NCBI GenBank assembly: GCA_014529385.2
Contig: CM043969.1
Location: forward strand, 14,348,446 to 14,412,445
Length of the DNA: 64,000 bases
Origin: Adiantum capillus-veneris
Taxonomy: Eukaryota > Streptophyta > Polypodiopsida > Polypodiales > Pteridaceae
Direction: 5' to 3'
A program made the translations under genes and the position numbers. Shown here one piece after another: positions 9,763-22,411 of this stretch (position 1 is the first letter of the stretch; each line of letters opens with the position of its first letter). A model generated the notes under the pieces. It ran no database searches and was not told the origin of the DNA. It saw only the letters and a list, made by a program, of their open reading frames with translations.

Positions 9763-10835
9763 TATATCGATATACAAAATGTTCAATGATTTAATGCAAT
9801 TTTAACTTTTTCTCAATGTGCATTGAATTGTTCTTTGTGTAAACTAATGTTTTCAAGAAATAACTCTTGCGATGATTACAATACCAAAACTCCTTTGGGG
9901 CTTGCCATCTAGGTTAAGAAAAGTATTCTCCTTTAAATGAAGATTCCACATAAAAATGGACTACCTTCCACTTGATCCATGCATCCTTAAGGATGACTAT
10001 GATTTCTAGGGATGGGTATGTCATAAGAATTAAATTTTGATGAATTTTAAGCTTTACCATGGCCTTTCTCTCTCTAGAAATGACTTCAGTAGAGAGAGAA
10101 AGCACAAGACAGTAAATTTTTGAGGGATGGTGAGGCATGCAAGGAAAGTGCAATCATGCCTAAGTAAGTGCCAAAAGATGAATGCCAATTTATAATTGCA
10201 TGGAAAATTCGCCTAAGATTTCACAAGACCTTTACGAGACTCAAAAGGACAAAATACGGCTTACAATGGGTAGGAAGTGGAGGAAAATGGATAAAAGGGC
10301 ATGTGAATGGGCATGAGGGGCTAGAAAGTTCATATAACCTCTCAAAGATTCCAAAAGAGTTTAAACCTCCACGTTTTATATACCCATGCTTTGGACTCTT
10401 CCACCTCCTCCTAGAAACTCAAACTTACTATTTCTCCAAAGGGAGAGAAAAAATAGTCTTTATTAAATTGGGCATAAATCCCTCATACAAGGTCAGATTG
10501 CAAGACTTTTCATCAAAATTTAGCTCTTTTCAAGTTCTACAATTTTGTAAAAGAAATTGCTTATTTGGAGAAACGACATTTGATGGGATTTTTAGAGATT
10601 GTTTGAAATTTCAAGAGTCTCAACTAGTATTCTCTATACTACTATTCAATGCAGCTTCTTCTTGTCAATGCGTGATCAAACTGAACAGATTGTGGATAAC
10701 GTATACCAATGCGTTCAAGCTTTATCTATAGCCAGCCAAGTTTTAACAAAGTCACTGCCATCCAGATAGCAAGAGGGAGATCACCAAAGAGGGAAGCAGT
10801 CAACCAAGGTTTAGCCAGGGAATTGTCAGCTAGAT

Positions 10836-10837
<2 letters not shown>
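9763..10837. other. Unassigned, possible LTR remnant
   Basis: No recognised gene. An open stretch of 187 codons (10168-10731, plus) matches no family I know and has a composition typical of translated non-coding DNA. TTTTATATACCC near 10376 looks like a TATA box, and the position just after a chromovirus 3' end suggests this may be that element's 3' LTR. No second copy is in the window to test this. Confidence 0.3.
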
Positions 10838-11030
<193 letters not shown>

Positions 11031-14000
11031 GCTTGAATTTGGAAGAGAAGGTGACATATTGATGGTGAAGTCTATGAGGATTTGTTGACTTGTCTAAGCA
11101 ACTAGTCTCTCCAACTCCCAAAACCTAGATGAAAAGATGTTATAGCCAGAGATTAATGGCATGATTTCACAATCATGGACACAGAGAGGCTTCCATATGA
11201 TGACACAAAGCATGAGATTGACACCCCACAATATGACGGAGTGAGAATGTCCAAATGAAAGACACTCTTGGTCCTTCTAAACATGCAAGCAAATTTTGGA
11301 TGGAGTGATGCCAGCGCCACAAAAGTTTTTAGGTGAGTCTTTAAGATTTATTCACTTTATTTATGCAATGAGCATTCTTGGAGGCTAAATTATTTCTTTT
11401 TGTTATGCAAGTTACTTAAGATGCACATCTTTCTAGTAAAAAATGTAATTCCAGGCATGAGGGATGATGGAAAAAAGATTCTACAATAGCTAAGGATGGA
11501 TTATGATCTCATTTCATGCTTGTGCTAATGATTGCATTCTTTAAGTATGTATACATGGAGATATTTCCCAATTATGAAGCAAGTAGATATTGAAAAGATC
11601 TTCAAGGAAAAAAGTGGAGGAGAAGGTGCTAAGGCATGTTTTGCTTATGCCTTGAACCAAGTATTTCTTTCAATGCAAATCAATGGTAGCTCTAGCATCA
11701 TGGCACAATAAGAATTGATCTTGAGATGGCATGTTAAGGATTCCTATGGATATATGGCATGGTAGCACATTGGCAATAAGTGACCAAATTATTCGCAAGA
11801 TCCACAAAATGTGTGTCTTGGCTTTGGCTATCCTACAAGGTATGGCTAGTTGTCCTTATAGACTACAACATTCTAACATGGCTAGCTAGCATGGCTATCC
11901 TACAAGGTATGGCTAGTTGTCCTTGTAGACTACAACATTCTAGCATGGCTAGCCGCAATGAAGGGACACTTGTTCTTTAAGCTTGATTGAGTTGCGTTGA
12001 TATAAAGTGAATAATATATATGTATACCTTTATCCTCTCCTTGAAGAGTTACAACATCTATGGGCACACACAAAAGTGGACATAAGACAACATGCAAGTT
12101 GGTGTAGTGCCCACATTAGAGGCATTCTAATGTGGAAAATGCACGGGTATGGAGAATGCTCAGGTATATCTCCAACACACACTAAACTCTATGCAAAAAA
12201 TATTTGCACCTCATACTAGTTTTGAATATATGCAAGACTTAAGAATAGTGGCAACATTACATGTGCCCTGTGTGGTTCAAGTTTTTGCGCTCATCAAGCA
12301 CATCTTCCAAAGAACCATTGATTTACAAGAGGCTTTATTATGGGATTTAATCCTTTAAAGATGCCCGTTTTAAGAGTTGTTATAGCACAAGAAGAGGCAT
12401 AATGAGTTCACCCCAAGATGAACAGGTTCTCAATACAATTTTAGTTGCCCTCTTGAATGAGATTGAAAATTAACCACTTTTTGGATCTAATGCAAATATT
12501 CAAGAATGTGAGAAGCTTTTCATCGGATCATCTCATTTTCATGGGACCAACGAGTCATCAAAGCTACCAAAACCCCCTTGGGTAATGATTGCCACCCAAG
12601 AACGCAAGGTGAAAGTGATAATATTTTTTGTGCAAATGCCAATAGGTTTAATGCACTTACTTAGTATGGCATTCATAAAGGACGGGATGCTCATTGGTGG
12701 TCTAAAGTCACATGATTGGTATAAGATGCGTCAAATTTGCCTTAAATTAGCTTGTCAATACCCTATACTTGATTGCCTACACGATGACACTGAGACATTA
12801 AAACGTTATTGTTTGCATCTATTTTCCCATGGTTATTGAGACCCACAGCTTATAAGCTTGGGATGTTGGTTCATTAACTTTTGCAAAAGGAAATCAACAT
12901 CACCTACTCAAAGAAAAATTCAAGGCAAGTAGTTTGTACATAGGAAATACACTTCCCACCACCATGCTTACCATTCAACTACATCTCCTAGTGCACATAG
13001 TTGATGAGGTGAAAATAGTGGGGACTGTGCATTCCAAATAGATGTTCTTCCTAGAGCGCTTCATGAAGATGAAAAAGGGATTTGTGGGTTAAAGCACACA
13101 CCCAGAGGGAAGCATGGTCGAGGGTTTTGGATGGACCCAAGAGCTAAACGTATTTTGATATGTAAAAGTATATCTTCTTCATTTTCCACTTGCTTTTTAT
13201 GAGTGTCAATTTTGAGATTGATTTTTGGTACAATTAAAGCATGTCTTCTTTACTTTTATAGTGTGCAAGGTTGTTTACTCAAGATTTACTTGTTGACTGT
13301 GTAGGGTAGGCATATCATATAGTTTACTTATTTCTCTCTTGCACTTTCTTGTTTATACACACATAAACATATGGGCATGCCTCATTCTTATGCATAGCTT
13401 GATGGTTGTTATACAAAACTCTCCATAGAGCACTTGGCATACCTATAGTCTCTGCCATCCCCATCACACAACCCATCCTTGCAGCACTCTAATTAATTGG
13501 TGTCCACTCAACACCAATGTGTCCATCATAATTACAATGCTCTAGTAATGGTGGAGCAAATGTTGTGGAGGTGGTGGCACTAGTGAAGCTACCCTGCCTC
13601 GCATCCGTAGAGGGCCTTTAAATTTTTGTCCCTTGCCACTACCACATGTGTCACAACTTTGCCACCTACTCATGGGGGGGGGATATCACTACATGTAAAA
13701 CCTATACATCATGTGCACTCAAGGACTAATTTTTCACCAATTAAAGGGAACCTTTTCCTATTCAATCTGGTAAAAAAAACATTCAAGATCATTTTGCAAC
13801 ACCCTTTTATATGTAAAATTGTGAGAACATTTTTCTAAAAATATCTCTACTATTGAACCCACGTGATAGGCTTTTTCTTTTTTGTATTGGTCCCCCCAAA
13901 TCCATCTACTCCATGACTTTCCCACCCATCATATAACCCTTACACAGCCGCCACTCTTCTGGAGTCCACTCTGCAACAAACACTAGAAAAGGACCGTGAT

Positions 14001-14261
14001 TGAGACCCATCACTTCACACCTCACACCTTAAGAGACTCTATCCAGATCCCTTGCCACTTTTGTTCAATCAACATGTGGGGTGGTCTTATAACATAGATG
14101 AGGATGGGAAATCTCGCATTCACCAAATGTAAAAGTTTTGCACCAAAATCTTTTTCCATAACTAGTTTTAATATGATTTTCCGATACTTCGAAAGGTACT
14201 GTGTGAGAGAGAGGCCAAACATGCGGCATGCATCAAACTTTGGTAGGCACATTTTGGGCAT
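11031..14261. other. No gene recognised; one 67-bp tandem duplication
   Basis: About 3.2 kb with only short open stretches and no motif I can name on either strand. A direct duplication with period 67 bases starts near 11826 (GGCTATCCTACAAGGTATGG) and again at 11893, with few differences. The rest may be decayed retroelement DNA, since a copia fossil begins at its right edge. Confidence 0.55.
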
Positions 14262-14670
14262 TTGGATTTTGCCAGTTTGTTGTGTTTGCAAAAATCTAAT
14301 ATGGTTGCTTCTTTACCGCCACTTGAAGCACCTATGAAGCATGTTTGTGAATGTTGTATTTTGGATAAGATGCAACGTTTGGAGTTTCCAAAGGATGGTT
14401 TAGTTAGGACTACATATAGAGATTGCAACTTGTGCATAGTGATGTTTGTGGGCCTATGCAAACTCCATCCTTAAGCAATTACCTATACTTCGTGACTTTC
14501 ATTGATGATTACTTTAGGCATGCATGGATGCATGTGCTTAAAGCTAAGTCTGAAGTATTTATGTGCTTCAAACAATTTTTGGCTATGGTTGAAATTTTCT
14601 CTAAATGTACTATGAGCATCCTCCATTCAGATCAAGGGGGTGAGTATATGTCTCATGAGTTTAATGCATT
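14262..14670 (+). mobile_element. Ty1/copia fossil, left part (integrase start)
   Basis: Degraded copia remnant: a pre-integrase zinc-finger region (ASLPPLEAP, CECCILDKMQ) and the start of the integrase core (QLVHSDVCGPMQTPSLSNYL, VTFIDDYFRHAW, ILHSDQGGEYMSHEFNAF). It is interrupted at 14670 by the element at 14671-26735 and resumes at 26741. GCATT is present on both sides as the target duplication. Old, with many breaks. Confidence 0.85.
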
Positions 14671-15586
14671 TGGGTCCCATTGTTGCAATAGCTCCAATGA
14701 TCAACAAAATTGTCAATACGGAGAGATGAGCTACCCGTCTAGGGCATGGAAACACTCACACGGTTAGTGAGCTAATCATGGAAACACAAATGGTTAAATC
14801 TACAAGGTGAGCTTCTCGGCCTATGGAGGAGCGATGCCGCAATGAAGCGCAATCTCCATATCCACTTCTCTTCACCTCTAATCAACCCAATCACACACAC
14901 TACAATTGTAAGACACACACAACACTAATCCCATCATGTAACACACTAATCGCAAGCACACACACATAGATCTATCGGGCACCACACTCCAATCAAACCT
15001 ACATGCACACACAAGCAAAAGAGGGAAATCACACAAGATTAGAGAGGGATTAACCAATAATTAGTTAAGATCTAGTTAATTTAAGCATCATAGGCAATCA
15101 TAAGAAGTAAGAGAGAGGCATGGTGCGAGAGAATGAATCATTGATTAGTGTTAATCAAGTCTCATAAGCAAGGAGAAGCTCAAGGACTCCATAGCCACAC
15201 ACCTCAAGAGCTCTCACCAAAGAGTGCTCTCCACAAATGACTTGAGAACCCTAATTTCTTTTACACACTACCTTATGTACCTAGGGTAAAAATATGCAAT
15301 GTTCGAACACCCAAGGCCTTTAGGGCTCCACCCCTTACTGAATCTGCTACATAGGCACATTAATTGACCTATTCTTTACAGCTTGGAACTCCCATTGAGC
15401 CAGAATACATTAGAAATATTACAATGGCCTGAAATAAATTGGGAATTTACAATACGTGACCATTTTGGGAAAACGTGAAAAATTGTAACTCAAATCTTTA
15501 TAGCTTCTTCACTTTGATCTTCGATGTGCATTCGTACGTCTTCGGTCTTTAGCAGCTTCTATTAACTGACATTGACTCAGTTAACA
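14671..15586 (-). repeat. LTR (3' LTR in element sense)
   Basis: 916 bases, homologous to 25789-26735 with scattered substitutions and small indels. Its right edge has the inverted form of the TGTT/AACA terminus. GCATT at 14666-14670 is the target duplication. Confidence 0.9.
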
Positions 15587-16679
15587 TTCTCCCTTTTGAT
15601 TTTAGTGCCTGTTCTCGAGCACTATTGAAAAGTGTCCTTGAAGTCTGTGGAAGGTTTTGATTGGTTGTTGATGGGCTTATTTTCTTCATTGGTCGTTGAA
15701 TTTGTTGATGAGGTTCAATTTGTTGCAGCATCTTCATTGGTCTGAATATGTCTGATGTGAGAGACGATGTTGCATTTGTCCGTTGTAATAGCATAATGAT
15801 GAGGCTAATGTTTATTTATGAAAAGTATGTACAAGGGAAATAGAATGATGAGGTTCTAAATTAGGGTCTAATACTTGGATGACAAAGGGGAAAAAACCCA
15901 GTGGGAAAAAAGTGCCTTTAGGATACGTGCATTATTGGAGTCCTTATTAGCATGGGAAATATTAATAAAGTACTTAAGGGATTATTTGTTGATAGATATG
16001 GAATTAAAAAGGCAGCAAATAGGAAATTGTAGCATGATGGAACATTGGTTTGCCTGTTGTAGTCCACTCAAGGTGCATAGGTGGAAGCAAAAAAACAGTA
16101 TCTAATGCATATGTCCAATGGTGGGGCATCCTATTTATGCATACACAGAAATGCATGGAAAACAATATATTGTGCAAGAAATATTTTGAGGGGTTATTCA
16201 AAAAGATAGTGTAGCTATAAAAGCATATGACATGGCTTTGCAAGCTGGCACCCCTTTAAGAATGGTTTTGGTTGACGAAGATATGTGCTCTCATCTTACT
16301 GTGCACTGTGCATGAGTGTTGGACTCTATGATACTCCACCAATTGTAAGTTACTAGACTTCGATTCTTGTGCTCATCTCATCCAGTATGAGCAACATGAC
16401 TTAGATATGCTAAACTCTTCCACCTTGAGCGTGTAAGCCTAATAACTACGACTCTTAGCACAGAGTTTGATATGACTTGAAGATTTGGGACTAATGCTTT
16501 GCTCATTTTATGGTTGAGCAGCCTGACTCTGACTATGCCAAAGAGTGTTTTTTGCACCCTGGCGACTTGACTTTTTACATTCTTGAGCTTACTACAAACA
16601 TTTCTTCAAGTAAAATTAAGCTTGAATCCTCAAAAAGAGGATTAGTGAAGTACCAAGTTGGCATTGAAGGTTTCTTTTG
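15587..16679. other. Element interior, no domain recognised
   Basis: Starts with the polypurine tract adjoining the LTR (TTCTCCCTTTTGATTTT on plus). The rest has only short open stretches and no motif that I recognise. Confidence 0.5.
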
Positions 16680-17102
16680 TCATACCTGTTTTATCATCTT
16701 TGAATCTACATTCACGTTGGTTGGGTTGTCCTTCTTTGACTGTGAAGACTCCATTATCTGTTTGATTCTACAATTAGGCCTGTTGTAGGAAGTCTTTGAT
16801 GTTGTTGTAGGCCTTTGTTGATCGTTGACATTTGACTTTTGACTAGGAGCATTGAAAGACATAGAAATCCAAATCTCTTGATGACCTTTGTATCTCCTTT
16901 GTTGACCTTGCTTAGATTTAGGTCTAGCTGAGCTCTTGATATCTCCATGTAGGTCTGGTGTAGTTGCAGTTGGCTTGTGGTTGACTGGTAGCCAAATTTT
17001 TGTATAACCTGTGTAGAATACTTGTCCAAGAGGAACATTCTTTGAGATCCATCTTTGTTCTCTATCCTCTTGAGAGTTGTGGTTGACTTTAGCATCTTTC
17101 AA
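16680..17102 (-). pseudogene. Element ORF remnant, hydrophilic, unknown
   Basis: An open stretch of 140 codons rich in K, Q, S, N and R, with GQVFYTGYTKIWLPVNHKP near its start. No family recognised. It lies downstream of the protease remnant in element sense, so it may be a piece of the polyprotein tail or of an accessory ORF. Confidence 0.35.
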
Positions 17103-17270
17103 TGTTGTTCTATTGTATACCTGCTTCTTAGGTATCCTAGGATATTGTCGAGGTTGATACCTTGTGGGCCTTCTTTCTTGGGAGGGACTTGAAGTTACTT
17201 CATATGCCCTAACCTATGGTTTTGGTACCCATATGTGTATGTTACCTCCATAGTTCTCTTGTTCTTTTAA

Positions 17271-18580
17271 CACTAGGTTGGTAACCTAACAGGACATAAA
17301 AGTGTCCTTTCAGGGTGTTGAAAAAAACCTCCAAAACCATAGTAGATCCACTCATTTTGTAAAATCCTTTCATGAGGTTATAGTTCAAGGCCTACTACAC
17401 ATGTAAAAAATAAGAAACTTGTAAAATTTCTCATCTTTTGGCCACACCAAGCCTCCAAAGTTGATGGACTAGTACATTTTCATCAAAACAGTCATTTCGT
17501 ATGTTTTGTTGCAAAAAAATAAGATTAGGGATTTTTGTAGGACTTGAGATAAATTCCCTAGTTAACTTCAATGGGTTGGTGATCAGAACATATGATTGCT
17601 TCTCACTCACTATTTTGTGTTTTGCCAAAAGAAATAGGTACAAAAAAGTTGAATTTTTACCATTCTGCAAACCTATCATCATAGTCTCTACAGCCACACT
17701 CAATAAAAATAATATATGCATGTTTTCTTAGTTCCCTATTGTCCTTTAGGTTCATAAGGATCCATGGAGCATGTCAAAAGAATATTACATCTCTTACCAA
17801 GGGGAATCTTGGGGACAAAGATGAAGTGCTAAATACAGCAAACATGAAAAAACTGGGTTCAACATTATGAGTTGTAGAATCCCATAGAAACTATTCAATA
17901 TCTAGCCAAATTTGATTCTTATGACTAGATATGGTTACTACCTACAAAATGCATGTAGTTGTCACAAGAAACTAACAATATTGAAAAAGCTATACTTGAT
18001 ATACTAGAATGTTTTGTTTTCTTCTATAATTGAAAAATCAACAATCGTTGTCTACTATGCAAAATAGGGTATTAGGTGCCCCAAAACTCAAGGAATATTA
18101 GCTTTATGTTACAATATACGACATAGAAAATCAAAACTGCATTTGGATATCATGAAAGCCACCAAAAAAATCATAGAAGAGCTAAAATTGGCTAAAAAAC
18201 AGGATTTGACAATTTTTGTACTTTGGTCATAACTTACAACTTTAACATTTATTTCTCCTTAGAAGCATCAGGACATGTTGAGGACTACTAAAGATATTTC
18301 TCTAGCATTATAGACCTCACAAACATGAATTCTAGAGTGGTATAGTTGCAAAAAACCAAAAACAGGACCCGTTTTTTCACACAGTTTAGGTTGTGAAATG
18401 TTGTGCAAGGACAAAGTCAAAGATGGAATTGATATTCCAAAAAAATTTCGAGTTTTTTTCGGCTCATGAGACAACTTTCTAGATAGATAGCACCTCAAAA
18501 TCCATTTTGAAACTCTTGACATAATTCAAGGAAAATGGTCACTTAACAGGACATAAAAGTGTCCCATTACCAACCTAGTG
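17271..18580. mobile_element. 1.31-kb non-autonomous DNA transposon flanked by TTAA
   Basis: Perfect 14-bp terminal inverted repeats, CACTAGGTTGGTAA at the left end and its complement at the right, with TTAA immediately outside both ends (17267-17270 and 18581-18584). Inside each terminal repeat is the same 21-bp direct repeat, TAACAGGACATAAAAGTGTCC up to one more base (17287-17307 and 18544-18564), itself a near palindrome. No transposase is visible, so it would depend on an enzyme made elsewhere. The TTAA flanks recall piggyBac-type elements. The CACTA start recalls the CACTA (EnSpm) superfamily, which would give a 3-bp duplication instead. It is inserted in the retroelement at 14671-26735 and so is younger than it. 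Confidence 0.72.
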
Positions 18581-18896
18581 TTAAGCTCCACTATGATGCT
18601 ATCCATCCCATGTGTTTGTCTTTCTGTGTTGATTTCATGTCCTTAATCCAAACTGGATCATTGACTTTGACTAAATTGCTCAGAACAAACACTTGCTTGA
18701 CTTTCTTTTGCTTTCTTGAGTACTTTGGCTGATATACCTTTGATTTTCAGGGTGTCTCCTTAGAGGTTTCAGTTGGGTCAGCAATTGAGTTGAAATTTTA
18801 AAAGCCTAACTTTCTTGAAAAGATAATCAATGAGGGTTCTTTGATGTAGAGGCATATGTTGTCACACCTTCTTTGCTAATCGATGGAGGTACCACT

Positions 18897-19325
18897 TTAC
18901 GTCTGCAAGATTTGTCTTGATTCTTGTGACTTTTGCAACTCTGAATCTAGCATTAACGGTAGATGTATCTGTTGCTTGTTACCTCTTGGAAAAGAGAGTA
19001 TTAGCATTGTATCTTCTTTGTATGCCTTGTGTTGGTCTAACCACTGATGTCCAAGGATGACATCTACAAGCACTTCCTTTGAAGGCTTCACCTAAAACTT
19101 TACCTGCTCTTCATGATTTTGGATGCTAAGGGTAGCAGCCATTTCTTTTTGACTTGTAGCCTTACCCATGATGTCTCTGTTACCTAGCTTATCCTGAGTA
19201 ATCTCTAGAATTCTTTAAATGTTATCTCCAACCATATTGCAATTTGCTTCTTTATCCAATAGAGCATTGCATCTGACACTTGCTCTTTTTGTACTGCTGA
19301 GAACTACAACTATTCTTTTTGTTGG
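18897..19325 (-). pseudogene. Retroelement protease remnant
   Basis: Minus-strand text with the shape of a retropepsin: a piece reading ALLDKEANCNMVGDN near 19230-19275 and, downstream in sense, VDVILGHQWLDQHKA near 19000-19065. These correspond to the catalytic loop and the C-terminal I-L-G-x-x-W-L strand of the family. Old and broken. Confidence 0.6.
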
Positions 19326-20830
19326 CTCTATTGAAGATTTATGTCCTGCTTTTTCCATGGTCTCATGTTGATCTAATTGTGTCTCTATAGAGGGTAGCTT
19401 GAGACTCTCTTTTCCAATCTGACTTACAACATCTGATTTTGCTGGCAGTGTCTAATTGATCTTTGGACTTCCTATTTCTTCTTGGTTGTCTGCTGCAACC
19501 TTGTTCTTCTTAACTTCGGTGTTTGATGGCACTCTCTACTCAATAGCTATCGTGGTTGCTCTTTGTTCTATTTGATCTGTCTTTCTTATTGCCTAATTTG
19601 CTTAAATCTCGTCTAAAGTTCTGTTTGATGGAGATGAATCATCTTCAATAAGATCTTCCATTTGAATTGTGCTTGAGGACTTTGTGCTGTCGTCCGCGGG
19701 TGACCATTCTTGGTCTTCATTCTTTGTTGTCTCTGATAATTGCATCTTAATTAAACTCTATATCTCTGACATCTTTTGGGCCATTGGCATTCCCATTATG
19801 ATGTCTTCTGGCATATCTTTTGTTATGATCACATAGAATTGAGCTATGATGATCTGTGAACTTACTTCAATGGTGGTGGAGATAATTCCCCAGCATTCTG
19901 CTCATTTGTTTCCTGTTATGCTCACAATTTCAGGAGCATCTTCCAACTGTGGTTGGCCACATCTTTTCCAAGTACGAAAAGACATTAGGTTCTTGTCTAA
20001 CTGAAAATCTAGCTTTACTTCTCTTGACAACTTTTCTTCGTTTTCACCAACTATGTTGCACTTGATCTTCTCAAGATTTGTGTCTGGATTGACTTCTTTT
20101 GCTATGGCAACATCCTTTGGTTGGACCTTATCTGCATTCTTTTGCTTTGATCACCTGCTTCAATTGATGTTGACTCCATTGGTTGTAATATTGCACCTTT
20201 TTGCAATTGTTGAGCATTGTCTACCAGCATCAAAGTCACCTTTGATCTTAATAGATCCATGGTACTGTCTGGTAGAATCTGTCTCTTCGGAGGAGATTTT
20301 GGTGGTGATCTTTGTATATCCTTCTGGATTTTAGCTTTCATTGACTTTGACTTATCTGTAACCTGTTTTGGCAACTTGAGGTTTTGCAGCATCTTCAGAT
20401 AGTCTTTGACTTCAATCTTACCATCAATAGGGTTTTGTAAAAGATCATGATCTTGTTGATATTCATTACCATGTGCATTTTGATATGCATATGTGAGCTT
20501 TATCATATGTAACTATTTGAGCACTATTGGACTTGTTGGCTTTTGAGTGTGACTTGTGGAGATCAACTGAAACTTTTGTCCCTAATAATCTTCATATAAG
20601 TATTTTTCTGCAGATTCTGAGGGAATCTCAGTCAATTGGAAACTTCCAACAACCATATGATCTTTCAATGGTTTCTGTCTTGAAGGGGTTTGTTGGCTAG
20701 AGACTCTAGGGCTTCTAGCTGGTGTAGTATTTCCTGGTACATAAGCTGAGCTTGATGGATTTATAGCTCCCCCCTTCCTAGGGAGATCACTATAGCCTGC
20801 TTCATTGTAACAGTTCAAAATTGTTTGGCT
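19326..20830 (-). pseudogene. Element interior, hydrophilic ORF scraps
   Basis: Minus-strand open pieces, the best at 20102-20506 and 20582-20818. They are rich in K, Q, S and P, as in the linker between a Gag zinc knuckle and a protease. No named domain is seen. Confidence 0.4.
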
Positions 20831-20899
20831 CTAGTTTAGTCTCACCTTTTGGGACTGTGAATGTACACTTTGGGTAGCACTGTTGATGTTTGGCATCCG

Positions 20900-22411
20900 T
20901 AAACCTTCTGCATAGTTTCCTATGTATCTCCTTGAAACATGACAAATTCTTCCCCAAGTCAAGCTGTAGATAGCATTATCTTTGCCCTGATATTGTCTAT
21001 CCCATGGGTCTCCTATGATATGAGCTTCTGTGGTTTCAGGACCAAAGGCATCGTAGATGCTAGACTCTGGTCTATATCTACGATTGTTTTGGTCAAAGTA
21101 TGTGCTCGTTTGGCCACAACATCGGAGCGTGATTTTCAATGGAGGAGAGTTTGGCTCTGAACATATTTTTGGAATCAATCGCGTAATATCCTTCACCTCT
21201 AGAGAGGATGGGCTTTAATAGATTCTTTTCTCTGAAATGAACCATCCTTTCTGATTTATCACTGGACGCACTTCTATGAGCTGGTATGTGGGCCGTTCAA
21301 ACACTGGTTGATCCTTTTTGTATAGTTTCCCTTTTTGGTTTACATAGTGTGCATATGAATGATGCGTACCATACAAAGCTAACATCATTCTTTTTTATGT
21401 GTCCCGTAAACTCATGAATGATTGCACACTTGTGTCAGTGGATGCAAAATCATTTGCAAACCTAACAGTCTTTTCATCATTCAGTGATATCTCGACACGT
21501 TTACTAAATTCATGCAAGAATTTGTTGTCCAAAGAATCAATTTTAAGCTTTTCATGTGTCTGTGCATCTTTATGCTTATTTTGAACTTGCAGTGATTTTA
21601 TAGGTGCTTCTAAAGGTAATGCAGAATCATCTCGTTGCATTAAAAGTGACAAGTTAAATGCACTTACATCGAGATTATCATTTTCAATTTGCTATGTGCC
21701 TTGCTTGGCAGTTGATGTATCCCTGTCGTCTGGATTTCTTGGACAATCTTCAGAAAAATGTCCACCTTTTTTTCCACAATCTGAGCAATACGACATGACT
21801 TGTGGTATTTCAATTGGTTCTATCATGTCAATCTCTAGCTGAGGTGCTTCTGTTTCTGTGCTTTCCAAGTTGTCGGCATCTTCTTTTAAAACACTGAGCA
21901 TCAAGCTGTAGACTGCTCCATCTTGACCTTTGTATTGTCTTTGGCCTGGTTCTCCAATTAGATTTGCTTCTATTGGTTGATCTGTTGGATCTTGCAATTC
22001 TGGCTCTCGACTATAGATCTGACCACTATAATCCATGTACAATGACCCTGATTGCATATGCACTAAATGTATGTTTTGCGGACTTGTGCAGGTCTCTGGA
22101 TAAACACTTGGGTTGACATTTTAAACCTCTATCTACACCTCATCTTTGAGCTTGCAATACCTGGCTCCACTGAAGTCGGTGAACATCTGGGAGTTCTCTA
22201 AATCTGGCCTTGCTCTGATCAATAAGATCTTGGCTCCTGTTTTGCTTTTACTGCTCATTAGATACCTATGACCTTTTGAATCTGCATATAAGACTTTTTC
22301 TCTATTGTAGCCATATAGCTGTAATACCTGGTCGGTTGCAGTTGTACTTGTGTTGCCACTGCTATTGGCTTGCTCTGCTGTACTCGAACTCTCAGCTCGA
22401 TTTGAGTCCAT
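20900..22411 (-). pseudogene. gag-like region with repeated Y-x4-G/N-x2-Y motif and a zinc knuckle
   Basis: Seven nine-residue motifs recur on the minus strand: YADSKGHRY, FTDFSGARY, YMDYSGQIY, YKGQDGAVY, YVNQKGKLY, YFDQNNRRY and YQGKDNAIY. Six of them fall in three pairs with starts at 22288/22183, 22039/21934 and 21100/20992, so each pair is spaced 105-108 bases (35-36 residues). A CCHC knuckle (CSDCGKKGGHFSEDC) lies near 21790. The pattern suggests a repeated beta-hairpin module in or beside Gag, which is inference. I know no plant Gag with this repeat. The region is broken into several frames and described here only as pieces. Confidence 0.6.

Noticed and set aside
10168-10731. 187-codon open frame as a possible host gene
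   Set aside because: No domain, no homologue that I recognise, composition like translated non-coding DNA, and a position fitting a retroelement 3' end.
17271-18580. Reading the insert as an autonomous CACTA transposon
   Set aside because: At 1.3 kb without any transposase text it cannot be autonomous, and the exact TTAA flanks do not fit the 3-bp duplication of that superfamily.
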